From NCBI GenBank assembly GCA_016715905.1, contig JADJXI010000017.1, positions 248,001-312,000 of the forward strand: a stretch of DNA of 64,000 nucleotides, given 5' to 3'. This document shows, piece after piece, positions 53,568-62,747 of the stretch (position 1 is its first letter; each line of letters begins with the position of its first letter). The DNA is from Sphingobacteriaceae bacterium. Its GTDB lineage: Bacteria; Bacteroidota; Bacteroidia; B-17B0; Aurantibacillaceae. The position numbers and the translations under genes were made by a program. The notes beneath the pieces were generated by a model, which had not been told where the DNA came from, searched no databases, and saw only the letters and a list, made by a program, of their open reading frames with translations.

Positions 53568-54917
53568 TTACCTTCCTTTATAGAGCCAACCTCCCGGATC
53601 CATGGTTTTTTGTCCTTTCCAAATTTGGAAGTTCATGGAAGTTTTTCCTTCATCATCATTATACATCACTTTCCCGATTGCCTGTTTACTTTCTACTTTT
53701 TGTCCCATTTTTACATGCACGTCGGATAAATTACAATAAACACTCATATATTCTCCGTGCTTTACAATCACTAACTTCCCTCCCGTGGGTGAAACTGCAA
53801 TACTTCTCACTTCACCGGCAAAAACAGCACGTGCTTCCGCTCCATTACCGGAACATATTTCCAAACCGTTATTCACAATCATAAACCCTTTGATAGCGGG
53901 ATGCTCGTGTTCGCCATATGGCTCGCATATAACTCCTTTTCCAACCGGCCACGGAAGTTTACCCCTGTTATCCGCAAAATCTGCACTTAGCGCAATATCC
54001 TCCGCATCCAGTTCAGGTAAACTTTTTGTTTCCGAAGTAGTGTTGGCTACTTTGGTTTCGTTACTTTTATTGGTTGCTTTATTAGTTTTATTTTTTGCGG
54101 CCTCTGCTTTTTTCCTTGCTAATTCTTCGGCCCTTTTCTTGGCAACTTCTTCGGCCTTCCGCTTAATTTCTTCAGCAATTATTTTTTTAATGGCCAATTG
54201 TAACTCATAGGTTTCTCTTTTCTTTTTTTCTAATTCGCGTTTCAATTCATTTTCTTTTGATTGCAGCGCCGAAATAACCGTTTCCTGTTCCGCTTTTTCC
54301 GTATTCAATATGTTTTTTTCTGTTTCCTCGTTACCAAGCAATATATTTTTTTCGCTACGTTGCTGCTTTAATTCATTCAAACTTGCAATTAACTGAGTTT
54401 GCGTTTCCACAATTTCTACTGCTTGTTTTTTTCTGTATTCACTGTATTGTTGAAAATATTTTAGTCTGGCGTAGGCTTGATTAAAATCGTTGGAAGCAAA
54501 AATAAACATGAGTTTACTGTAAGAGTCTTGATTCCGTTGTGCGGTAATAATCATTCTGGCGTATTCATTTTTTAATTTATTCAAGGATTTTTTGAGCGCA
54601 TCCACTTTACTTTCAGTGATCTCTATATCCTTATTCAGTATGTTGATTTGTGCCAGGATTGTATTTATGAGCTCCTGACGTTTTTCAAGCTTCATGTTTA
54701 AGTTCAGAAGCGCGCCGAGTGTAACTTTTTTGTTGGCTTTTGTTTCACGAAGAATATTATTTATTTCGTGAATTTCTTCCGTTATTTTTTTCTTTTTTGA
54801 TTCGAGCTCTGATTTACCGTTTGAATGGTGCTGGGCATTTACACTAAAAGCAATAACAAAAAAAGCAAACAATAGCCAAGAGCTATTTATTGTTTTTTTG
54901 AAATTGAATTGGGTCAT
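53568..54917 (-). CDS. EnvC-like murein hydrolase activator (degenerate M23/LytM)
   Basis: A 449-residue periplasmic protein. Signal sequence (ends SVNAQ), long coiled coils (about 35-290, with a Lys/Ala-rich AEEIKRKAEEVAKKRAEE stretch), and a C-terminal LytM/M23 fold (about 325-449; GEVRSIAVSPTGGKLVIVKHG). The zinc ligands of active M23 peptidases are missing: GFMIVNNGLEI replaces the HxxxD region and MNFQIW replaces HLHF. EnvC itself is inactive and switches on amidases AmiA/AmiB at the division site, so the same role is likely. It ends the five-gene operon that starts at 58508. Confidence 0.87.
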   Translation of the reverse strand: MTQFNFKKTINSSWLLFAFFVIAFSVNAQHHSNGKSELESKKKKITEEIHEINNILRETKANKKVTLGALLNLNMKLEKRQELINTILAQINILNKDIEITESKVDALKKSLNKLKNEYARMIITAQRNQDSYSKLMFIFASNDFNQAYARLKYFQQYSEYRKKQAVEIVETQTQLIASLNELKQQRSEKNILLGNEETEKNILNTEKAEQETVISALQSKENELKRELEKKKRETYELQLAIKKIIAEEIKRKAEEVAKKRAEELARKKAEAAKNKTNKATNKSNETKVANTTSETKSLPELDAEDIALSADFADNRGKLPWPVGKGVICEPYGEHEHPAIKGFMIVNNGLEICSGNGAEARAVFAGEVRSIAVSPTGGKLVIVKHGEYMSVYCNLSDVHVKMGQKVESKQAIGKVMYNDDEGKTSMNFQIWKGQKTMDPGGWLYKGR

Positions 54918-55764
54918 ACTTTTCAGGTATATTTAAATTTAGCTTTTGAGGTTTATTTTTCTCAATACGAACATACTCAATATTAATACGCGCTTTCTTC
55001 TCTGCCTGTATGTCAATATCAACAAGGTATGGTGCAAAAACACTGTCTTTTAGGATGAAATTCTTATAATCAGCGATAAATTTCCGATTTGTCCCCGGAT
55101 CTATAAATTCATTATTAATGATTTTATAATTTTCGGGGTTAAGCGTAATCGCTTGCAGCGCTTTTTTTAAATCTCTTTCACCTTGTTGTATTCTTCTCAG
55201 TTTCCTTTTTCTTTCTGTACTTAATATATAATGGCAATTCTGCCTATCGGTTACGGGCTTTAATTTCTCTTCATCATCATGAAATTCTGCACTATTACCA
55301 AATAAAACAGCCTGTACAACCTCAAAATCCAAATCTGCGTTTAATTGTTCATTAATAAATACAAAATCTCCTTTAAAATACTGCTTATGAATATAGTCCA
55401 CCATTTTTACAGAATCTTTTGTAATTAATAATTTAGCTACATTCACCAATCCCCCTACCACCTCTATTTGCACCAGCATAGCGCTGTCTTTTCTGATTTT
55501 CAATTTAATGTCAAATCCTTCTTCTTTCCCATCAATTAAAGTTTCAACTTTAGCCTTTGCGTTTATCCAATCAAAATTAAATTCATTTTCTTTAATTAAA
55601 CGGATTAACGCCTTGGAATTTTTATAATCGATTTTGCATTTAGAATTTGCTGTGTCCGCTGTAACAACCGGCACTGTTTTTTGAATGCTTTTTTTATGTT
55701 TGCACGCTATTAATACAAGCATAAACACAAAACCAACAAGAAGAATTTTTATTGGTTTACTCAT
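54883..55764 (-). CDS. DUF4292 lipoprotein (LolB-like fold)
   Basis: A 293-residue lipoprotein (VLIACKHKK, Cys about 21). The body (WINAKAKVETLIDGKEEGFDIKLKIRKDSAMLV and later MVDYIHKQYFKG) fits DUF4292, a family related to LolA/LolB lipoprotein carriers with a half-barrel fold. It may take part in lipoprotein or lipid handling at the outer membrane. It overlaps the TPR gene upstream by eight bases and the EnvC-like gene downstream by 35 bases. Confidence 0.88.
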   Translation of the reverse strand: MSKPIKILLVGFVFMLVLIACKHKKSIQKTVPVVTADTANSKCKIDYKNSKALIRLIKENEFNFDWINAKAKVETLIDGKEEGFDIKLKIRKDSAMLVQIEVVGGLVNVAKLLITKDSVKMVDYIHKQYFKGDFVFINEQLNADLDFEVVQAVLFGNSAEFHDDEEKLKPVTDRQNCHYILSTERKRKLRRIQQGERDLKKALQAITLNPENYKIINNEFIDPGTNRKFIADYKNFILKDSVFAPYLVDIDIQAEKKARINIEYVRIEKNKPQKLNLNIPEKYDPIQFQKNNK

Positions 55765-57505
55765 CTAGCTTCTTATCCTTTATTTTTTTAAATAATTCTG
55801 CTGAATTGCCGCCTGCACTTGCTGCTTCCTGCCAATACTGTAATGCTTCTACTTTCTTATTTAATTTGTAATTCAAATCTCCCAAATGTTCAAGTATAGT
55901 TGGGTTTCTTTTATTAAGTTTTAATGCGTTATTTAGCCATTTCTCCGATTCAATAAATTTCTTTTGTTTATACAATATCAATCCGTAGGTATCCATATAA
56001 GCTGCGTTTTCCAAAGAAAGTTCGTTCGCTTTACGTGCCAGTTTTTCTGCTTTTTCAAGGTTTTCGTCCATTTCGCATAAGTAATATGCGTATTGATTTA
56101 ACACAAAAGTGTTATCTGCATCAATTTTTAATACATTATCAAATGCATCAAATGCTTCTGTTTTGTTTCCTGAATAATAATAGGCTTCTCCTAAATTTTT
56201 ATAAAAATCAATCATTAGCACTTTATTATCAATTACAAATTCTAGGCCGTCTTTTAAAGCTTGCGAAGCTTTTTTAAATGCTTTCAATTGAATATTGGCA
56301 TAACCATTATAATAATAGAATAAAGGCATATTCGGAAAATATTCCATCGCATCGAAACTATGGCTTTGAAGCGAATCGTATTTTCCCAATTTAACATCTG
56401 TATTAATTAACTTTTCCCATAATAAATAATTCCCCTTTTCTTTAATTGTAGCTTTAAAATAAAATTCATTTGCTTTTTCAAGATTTCCTTCGCGCATCAT
56501 AAAATCTCCCATAATGGCATTTGATTCAGAAGCTTCGGGATGTACTTGTATAAAAATTTCTGCTAATTCCTTTGCGTGTTCACGGTAATATGGCAAATCC
56601 ATTTTTTTATCAAAAATAGAACTAGTGATGCTAGCTTTTGTATAAATATCTAAATCCGGATTTAAAAATGCTTTTTTTAAATGATCAAAAGCGGCTTCGG
56701 TTTCCCCTTGTGCACTATAATAATCATGCAATGCTAAATTTACTACCGGATTTCTTGGATCGATAGACAAAATTTTATCGTACATGGTTTTTGCTTTTTC
56801 CAGTTCTCCATATTCTATGTAATAGTCGGCCAGGTGTGAGTAATACCTTGTTTCGTTAGCATTACTTTGCGACAGCTTTATTAATTCTATTTCGGCATCT
56901 TTTTTCTTACCCAGGCTCCGTAAAAGTTTTGATTTTCTTAAGCTTAGTTCTTCAATTATTCCAAGATTTTTTTCTAAATCTTCATATACTTTAAAAGCTT
57001 TGTCATACATTTCCAATCGTTGGTACTCGATAGCCAGGTCTTCTTTAAATTCCATTTTTGATGGATTTTCTTTGACCAAAGTTTCCAAAATTTTAGCCGA
57101 TTGCTTATATAGTTTTAATGTACGATAGGATTCGATTAAACTCAACTGATACCAAACATTGTTGGGCTCAGCATTAGCACAGGCCTTAGAATAAATTAGG
57201 GCTTGGTCATTCACCCCCAGCAATTTATAAAGCGTAGCCAGTTCATAATTTACTGCCGCATTTTTTGGATCCATCTTGTTGCACTCCAGAAAAAGTTTTT
57301 TAGCTTCTTCCAAATTACCCTTCATCCGGTATGCACATCCGTCAATAAACATTAAACCAAAACGTATTTCACCTGACGGATCTGCATTGCTTCCTCTGCT
57401 ATCCTTTTCTTTTATGCCAACCGCTTCCTTTTTACTTTTACATGAAAATAACACACCGATGAAAACCGTAAGTAAAATAAAAATATGACTTAATTTATTA
57501 TACAA
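55757..57505 (-). CDS. TPR lipoprotein
   Basis: A 582-residue lipoprotein (VLFSCKSKKE, Cys about 22) made almost wholly of TPR units (about 45-570), e.g. AVNYELATLYKLLG and AAYMDTYGLILYKQKKF. Such outer-membrane TPR lipoproteins often scaffold envelope machines. It starts with TTG at 57505, overlapping the nucleotidyltransferase stop, and overlaps DUF4292 by eight bases; the tight coupling suggests related roles. Partner unknown. Confidence 0.88.
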   Translation of the reverse strand: MYNKLSHIFILLTVFIGVLFSCKSKKEAVGIKEKDSRGSNADPSGEIRFGLMFIDGCAYRMKGNLEEAKKLFLECNKMDPKNAAVNYELATLYKLLGVNDQALIYSKACANAEPNNVWYQLSLIESYRTLKLYKQSAKILETLVKENPSKMEFKEDLAIEYQRLEMYDKAFKVYEDLEKNLGIIEELSLRKSKLLRSLGKKKDAEIELIKLSQSNANETRYYSHLADYYIEYGELEKAKTMYDKILSIDPRNPVVNLALHDYYSAQGETEAAFDHLKKAFLNPDLDIYTKASITSSIFDKKMDLPYYREHAKELAEIFIQVHPEASESNAIMGDFMMREGNLEKANEFYFKATIKEKGNYLLWEKLINTDVKLGKYDSLQSHSFDAMEYFPNMPLFYYYNGYANIQLKAFKKASQALKDGLEFVIDNKVLMIDFYKNLGEAYYYSGNKTEAFDAFDNVLKIDADNTFVLNQYAYYLCEMDENLEKAEKLARKANELSLENAAYMDTYGLILYKQKKFIESEKWLNNALKLNKRNPTILEHLGDLNYKLNKKVEALQYWQEAASAGGNSAELFKKIKDKKLDE

Positions 57506-58508
57506 TTATTTGTGTGTAATCACTTAAACTTAAATCAGCGCTTTTTCCGTTAACCTGAGCGCCGGTGCCTATCATACTGTTTGTAATATTGCTGTTATTT
57601 ATTTTTGTTGCTTTTTGCAAAATGGAATTACTGATTAAACTATTATTTATATTTGAGTTTGCGCCAATACTAACATGTGGGCCAATCACGGAGTTTACAA
57701 TTTCCACTTCATCGCCAATATAACAAGGTTCAACAATAGTAGAATTTGTAATTTTTATTCCTTTTCCTTTCAGTTCCTTTTTATTGGCATCAAATTCAAG
57801 TACACGTTGATTCGTATACACTGTGGCATCTTTATTACCACAATCCAACCATTCGGTTACTTGACCGGGAGTAAACTTAACTCCTTTCTTTCTCATGTTA
57901 TCTAATGCGTTGGTTAACTGATATTCTCCTTTCTCAGTAATTTTGTTGTCCAACAAAAATTGTAATTCCTTTTTTAAATTATCACCATCTTTAAAATAAT
58001 ATATTCCAATAATGGCCAAATCACTCACAAACTCCTGCGGTTTTTCTATAAAGTCCGTTATAACGCCTTGAGTATCTAACTTCACAACTCCAAATTGTCT
58101 TGGATCTTTTATTTGCTGAACCCAAATCACACCTTCTTGTTTAGTATCCATTACAAAATCTGCTTTAAAAAGCGTGTCGGCAAAAGCTACCACGGTTTTT
58201 CCTTTAATCGCTTCTTTAGCACACATTATAGCATGAGCTGTACCTAATGCTTCGCTTTGATAATGTATACTTCCTTTAGCGCCTTGTGATTTAGCCACAG
58301 AAATTAGATCATTTTCTACATCTTTGCCAAAATCAGGAGCAATCACAAAGGCAATTTCTTCCACTTTTTCGCCGCATACTTTGGTTATATCTTCAACTAA
58401 GCGCTGCACAATGGGTTTACCCCCAACCGGGATAAGTGGTTTAGCGGTTGTTAAAGTATGGGGCCGCATCCGCTTTCCTTTGCCGGCCATAGGAATAATA
58501 ATCTGCAT
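57498..58508 (-). CDS. Sugar-phosphate nucleotidyltransferase with left-handed beta-helix
   Basis: A 336-residue NDP-sugar pyrophosphorylase. The nucleotide-binding signature PMAGKGKRMRPHT and the lysine motif TAKPLIPVGGKPI are at residues 6-30; the catalytic domain runs to about 235, then hexapeptide repeats (IKITNSTIVEPCYIG onward) form a beta-helix that often carries acetyltransferase or assembly function. It makes an activated sugar such as dTDP- or GDP-/UDP-sugar; which is not clear. ATG 58508 fits the family start; an upstream in-frame ATG at 58526 is less likely. It leads the minus-strand operon. Confidence 0.92.
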   Translation of the reverse strand: MQIIIPMAGKGKRMRPHTLTTAKPLIPVGGKPIVQRLVEDITKVCGEKVEEIAFVIAPDFGKDVENDLISVAKSQGAKGSIHYQSEALGTAHAIMCAKEAIKGKTVVAFADTLFKADFVMDTKQEGVIWVQQIKDPRQFGVVKLDTQGVITDFIEKPQEFVSDLAIIGIYYFKDGDNLKKELQFLLDNKITEKGEYQLTNALDNMRKKGVKFTPGQVTEWLDCGNKDATVYTNQRVLEFDANKKELKGKGIKITNSTIVEPCYIGDEVEIVNSVIGPHVSIGANSNINNSLISNSILQKATKINNSNITNSMIGTGAQVNGKSADLSLSDYTQIIV

Positions 58509-58527
58509 AATTTTAAATAGGTACATG

Positions 58528-58535
58528 CAAATTTA
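58528..58535 (-). promoter_or_regulatory. Promoter -7 element for the nucleotidyltransferase operon
   Basis: Minus-strand TAAATTTG, a full TAnnTTTG match, 19 bp before ATG 58508. Confidence 0.45.
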
Positions 58536-58563
58536 ATATAATTTATGCATGTTTGCATTGACA

Positions 58564-59103
58564 ATGGAGAGGAATAAAAAATACTTTGTGGCTATCATTC
58601 CTCCTGATTCTGTATTCGAAAAAATTGAAAATATTAAATTAGAAATTTTTAATGAATATAAGCTTAAAGGGGCTTTGCGATCGCCGTCGCACATTACCCT
58701 TCACCGCCCATTTTCATGGAAATCTGATAGAGAAAACGAGTTGATTGAAAAGTTGGGTACATTTCATTTTAATAAGAAATTTCTTATTCAACTCTATAAT
58801 TTCAATACTTTCTCACCAAGAGTTATTTATGTAGATGTAAAAAAAAGCAATGAATTAACAGATTTGCATTACTTATTTATGGGATTTGCCAAGCGTGAAT
58901 TGGGTTTGTTTAATGAGCTCAATGATTTGAGGGGTTTTTATCCGCATATCACAATTGCTTTCAGAGATTTAAAAAAACAGCAGTTTTATAAGATGTGGGA
59001 AAAATTTGAGAAAAAAACCTTTGAGGACCAGTTCAACTATCAGGGTTTTAGTTTGTTATGCTTGGATAAGAAGTGGGAAATCTTACATAATTTTACTATT
59101 TAA
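58564..59103 (+). CDS. 2'-5' RNA ligase / LigT-type cyclic phosphodiesterase family protein
   Basis: A 179-residue 2H phosphoesterase-like protein. Two HxT motifs are present: HITLHRPF (about 47-54) and HITIAFRD (about 129-136), which form the catalytic pair acting on 2',3'-cyclic or 2'-5' phosphodiester bonds. ATG 58564 is preferred over ATG 58549 because it starts close to the first beta strand (KYFVAIIPP) and a -7-like CATGTTTG lies before it. RNA repair or nucleotide metabolism is likely. Confidence 0.85.
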   Translation: MERNKKYFVAIIPPDSVFEKIENIKLEIFNEYKLKGALRSPSHITLHRPFSWKSDRENELIEKLGTFHFNKKFLIQLYNFNTFSPRVIYVDVKKSNELTDLHYLFMGFAKRELGLFNELNDLRGFYPHITIAFRDLKKQQFYKMWEKFEKKTFEDQFNYQGFSLLCLDKKWEILHNFTI

Positions 59104-59249
59104 AACAATTCTAAATAAATGTCAAATTTGAAGTTGTTTCATAAATAGAGTAAACTAAAACTTGTTGTTGTATCATTTGCTTAATACATTTGTGCGCGTC
59201 ATATTCGCATTTCGAAAAACGCAAAGTATTTAAATAATTTTTGACTTTT

Positions 59250-59954
59250 ATGGATAAAAAATCTGGTTTTCTTAGTTCTTCGCTTGGCAAGAAATTCATT
59301 ATGGGCATTACCGGGCTCTTCTTAATAAGCTTTTTATTAGTTCATTGTTTTGTGAACAGTTTAATATTTTTAAATGACGGTGGCGAGACATTTAATTTGG
59401 GTTGCGAGTTTATGGGAACCAATTGGATTATTCGAGCCATGGAAATTGTACTATTTGCAGGTATAATTTTACATATTGTTCAAGCGTTAGTTTTAACACT
59501 TGCCAATAAAAAAGCTAGGCCAATAGGATATCAAGTTGTTGGCGGAAATGTTAGCAGCACTTGGTACAGTCGCTGGATGGGTTTATTAGGAACATTAATT
59601 TTAATGTTTTTGGTTATTCATTTGAAACATTTTTGGGTGGTAAGTCGATTTACGGATCACTTAGTACATACCAATGCTGAAGCCATGGAAACCGGAAAAG
59701 AAACTATGTATAATGAAATGTTTGAAGTGTTTTCTAATCCATTAGTTGTTGTTGTATATTGCTTAGCCATGATTTCTTTAGCTTATCATTTACTACATGG
59801 TTTTCAAAGTGCATTTCAAACGCTAGGAATGAATCACAAAAAATATACTCCGTTAATTAAAATGACCGGTGTAATTTTTTCAATTGTAATACCGGCCATA
59901 TTTGCCGCCATGCCTTTGGTTATTTACTTGGGCTTAATTAAACAAGACCTTTAA
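59250..59954 (+). CDS. sdhC: Succinate dehydrogenase cytochrome b subunit
   Basis: Membrane anchor of complex II (234 residues, five membrane helices) that holds haem b and passes electrons to menaquinone. It opens SGFLSSSLGKKFIMGITG; haem-ligand histidines are in LVHCF, HIVQAL, IHLKHFW and YHLLHGFQSAFQTLGMNH. ATG 59250 is used; TTG 59241 is in frame but lies at the -7-like TAATTTTTG. It is the first gene of sdhCAB. Confidence 0.93.
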   Translation: MDKKSGFLSSSLGKKFIMGITGLFLISFLLVHCFVNSLIFLNDGGETFNLGCEFMGTNWIIRAMEIVLFAGIILHIVQALVLTLANKKARPIGYQVVGGNVSSTWYSRWMGLLGTLILMFLVIHLKHFWVVSRFTDHLVHTNAEAMETGKETMYNEMFEVFSNPLVVVVYCLAMISLAYHLLHGFQSAFQTLGMNHKKYTPLIKMTGVIFSIVIPAIFAAMPLVIYLGLIKQDL

Positions 59955-59980
59955 TTTATTTTTAAAAAATTAATTCAACT

Positions 59981-61969
59981 ATGGCAACTTCGTCAAAATT
60001 AAATGCCAAAATTCCGGAAGGATCATTAGAGAATAAATGGACTAAATACCGTTCCACGGTTCATTTAGTAAATCCGGCAAACAAACGCAGTTTAGAAGTA
60101 TTGGTAATCGGATCGGGTTTAGCCGGATCATCGGCCGCTGCTTCATTAGCAGAAATGGGGTACAAAGTTACCGTATTTTGTTATCAGGATTCTGCCCGCA
60201 GAGCGCATAGCATCGCTGCTCAAGGTGGAATTAATGCGGCAAAAAATTATCAAAATGATGGTGATAGTGTTTATCGTTTATTTTACGACACTATTAAAGG
60301 TGGCGACTATCGGGCCAGAGAAGCTAACGTTCACCGACTTGCCGAAGTATCGGGTAATATTATTGACCAGTGCGTAGCACAGGGCGTACCTTTTGCGCGG
60401 GAATATGGCGGAACTTTAAGTAATCGTTCATTTGGTGGAACACAGGTGCAACGAACTTTTTATGCAGCCGGACAAACCGGACAACAACTTTTATTAGGAG
60501 CGTATAGTGCTTTACAAAGACAAGTGGGGATGGGTGCCGTAAAAATGATGACCCGACATGAAATGATGGATACCGTAACCATTGACGGAAAATGCCGTGG
60601 CGTTATTGTAAGAAATTTAGTTAGCGGAAAGTTGGAAAGATATTTTGGTCACGCTGTTTTACTTTGCACCGGAGGTTATGGTAATGTATTTTATTTATCT
60701 ACAAATGCCATGGGGTGTAATGTAACAGCTGCCTGGAAAGCGCATAAAAAAGGTGCTTTTTTTGGCAACCCTTGTTACACACAAATTCATCCAACTTGTA
60801 TTCCTGTATCTGGCGATCATCAATCTAAATTAACCTTGATGTCGGAGTCATTGAGAAACGACGGAAGAATATGGGTGCCAAAAAACAAAGATGATAAACG
60901 AAAAGCGGTAGATATTCCGGAAGAAGAAAGAGACTATTATTTAGAGCGCAGATATCCGGCATTTGGAAATTTAGTTCCCAGAGATGTGGCCAGCCGTGCG
61001 GCAAAAGAACGTTGTGATGCAGGTTATGGGGTTGGCGCAAGCAAAATGGCGGTTTATCTTGATTTTGCAGCAAACACTGAGCGATACGGAAAAATTCAAG
61101 CAAATAAACTAGGTTTGCATAATCCTAGCAAAGCAGAAATTATCCAGCTGGGTAAAGATGTAATTAAAGAAAAATACGGGAACTTGTTTGATATGTACAA
61201 ACAAATAACCGATGAAAATCCATATGAAATGCCAATGCGAATTTATCCGGCAGTGCATTATACCATGGGTGGTTTGTGGGTTGATTATAATTTAATGACC
61301 ACGGTGCCGGGCTTATATGCTTTAGGTGAAGCTAACTTCAGTGACCATGGAGCTAACCGTCTTGGGGCATCTGCTTTAATGCAAGGTTTAGCTGATGGTT
61401 ACTTTGTTATTCCATACACTATTGGTGATTATTTATCTGAAGAGATTCGTACCAAGTCTATTCCTACCGATCATGAAGCCTTTGTTAAAGCAGAAGCTGA
61501 GGTGCAGGAAAGAATTAATAAATTGTTTTCTATTAAAGGGAGTAAAACCGTTGACCATTTTCATAAGCGGTTAGGAAAAATAATGTGGGATAAATGTGGT
61601 ATGGCCAGAAATAAAGAAGGATTAACACAGGCTATCGAAGAAATAAAAGCTTTACGTGCTGAATTTTGGAAAGACGTTCGTGTGCCAGGATCTAATGAAG
61701 AATTTAATCCGGAACTAGAAAAAGCCCATCGTGTTGCCGACTTTTTAGAGTTAGGTGAATTAATGTGTATTGATGCTTTAAACAGAAATGAAAGTTGTGG
61801 TGGACATTTCAGAGAAGAATATCAAACTCCTGACGGAGAGGCTAAGCGTGATGATGATAACTACACTTATGTTGCTGCCTGGGAATATAAAGGAGAAAGT
61901 AATTACGAATTACATAAAGAAGAATTAAAATTCGAAAATATTAAATTGGCCCAAAGAAATTACGCATAA
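59981..61969 (+). CDS. sdhA: Succinate dehydrogenase / fumarate reductase flavoprotein subunit
   Basis: The catalytic FAD subunit (662 residues) oxidising succinate to fumarate. The FAD-binding VIGSGLAGSSAA is at about 42-53, the covalent-FAD region AHSIAAQGGINAAKN follows, the substrate-binding FADHGANRLGAS-type motif (FSDHGANRLGASALMQG) is near 453, and HYTMGGLWVDYN is in place. Its 26-bp gap to sdhC and 10-bp gap to sdhB indicate one transcript. Confidence 0.97.
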   Translation: MATSSKLNAKIPEGSLENKWTKYRSTVHLVNPANKRSLEVLVIGSGLAGSSAAASLAEMGYKVTVFCYQDSARRAHSIAAQGGINAAKNYQNDGDSVYRLFYDTIKGGDYRAREANVHRLAEVSGNIIDQCVAQGVPFAREYGGTLSNRSFGGTQVQRTFYAAGQTGQQLLLGAYSALQRQVGMGAVKMMTRHEMMDTVTIDGKCRGVIVRNLVSGKLERYFGHAVLLCTGGYGNVFYLSTNAMGCNVTAAWKAHKKGAFFGNPCYTQIHPTCIPVSGDHQSKLTLMSESLRNDGRIWVPKNKDDKRKAVDIPEEERDYYLERRYPAFGNLVPRDVASRAAKERCDAGYGVGASKMAVYLDFAANTERYGKIQANKLGLHNPSKAEIIQLGKDVIKEKYGNLFDMYKQITDENPYEMPMRIYPAVHYTMGGLWVDYNLMTTVPGLYALGEANFSDHGANRLGASALMQGLADGYFVIPYTIGDYLSEEIRTKSIPTDHEAFVKAEAEVQERINKLFSIKGSKTVDHFHKRLGKIMWDKCGMARNKEGLTQAIEEIKALRAEFWKDVRVPGSNEEFNPELEKAHRVADFLELGELMCIDALNRNESCGGHFREEYQTPDGEAKRDDDNYTYVAAWEYKGESNYELHKEELKFENIKLAQRNYA

Positions 61970-61979
61970 TAAATAGAAT

Positions 61980-62741
61980 ATGAGCGGAAACATGAATTTG
62001 ACTTTAAAAGTCTGGAAACAAAAAAACAAAAACGAAAAAGGTCGTTTTGAAACTTACGATGCAAAAGGCATATCTCCGGACATGTCGTTTCTTGAAATGT
62101 TTGATGTTGTTAATGAACAATTAATAGGAACAGGAAAAGAACCCATTGCCTTTGATCATGATTGTAGAGAAGGAATTTGTGGTGCTTGCAGTATGTATAT
62201 TAATGGCCGTCCACATGGTCCCAAAGAAGGAATTACTACCTGCCAACTGCATATGCGAAGTTTTAAAGATGGCGATACTATTGTGGTAGAACCCTGGAGA
62301 AGTGCAGCATTTCCGGTTATAAAAGACCTAGCAGTAGATAGAAGTTCATTCGATAGAATTATGTCTGCCGGCGGATTCGTGAGTGTTAATACCGGAAACG
62401 CAAAGGATGCAAATAATATATTAATAAATAAAGATGATGCAGATAGTGCCTTTAATGCAGCCGCATGTATTGGCTGCGGAGCCTGTGTGGCTGCGTGCAA
62501 AAATTCAAGCGCGATGTTATTTGTATCCGCTAAAGTTTCACAATTAGCTTTATTGCCACAAGGACAAATTGAAAAACAAGACCGTGTATTAAACATGGTA
62601 AAGCAAATGGACGAAGAAGGATTTGGTAATTGCACCAATACCGGTGCTTGTGAAGCCGAATGTCCAAAATCAATTTCCTTAGAAAATATTGCGAGATTAA
62701 ACAGAGAGTATCTTGGTGCTACGTTAGCACAGAATAAATAA
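61980..62741 (+). CDS. sdhB: Succinate dehydrogenase / fumarate reductase iron-sulfur subunit
   Basis: Electron-transfer subunit (253 residues) carrying three clusters. The 2Fe-2S set is CREGICGACSMYING with a later Cys in TTCQLHM; the 4Fe-4S and 3Fe-4S ligands are in CIGCGACVAACK and CTNTGACEAECPKSI. It passes electrons from SdhA to SdhC. Six bases separate its stop from the convergent TPR gene. Confidence 0.97.
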   Translation: MSGNMNLTLKVWKQKNKNEKGRFETYDAKGISPDMSFLEMFDVVNEQLIGTGKEPIAFDHDCREGICGACSMYINGRPHGPKEGITTCQLHMRSFKDGDTIVVEPWRSAAFPVIKDLAVDRSSFDRIMSAGGFVSVNTGNAKDANNILINKDDADSAFNAAACIGCGACVAACKNSSAMLFVSAKVSQLALLPQGQIEKQDRVLNMVKQMDEEGFGNCTNTGACEAECPKSISLENIARLNREYLGATLAQNK

Positions 62742-62747
62742 TTTTTC

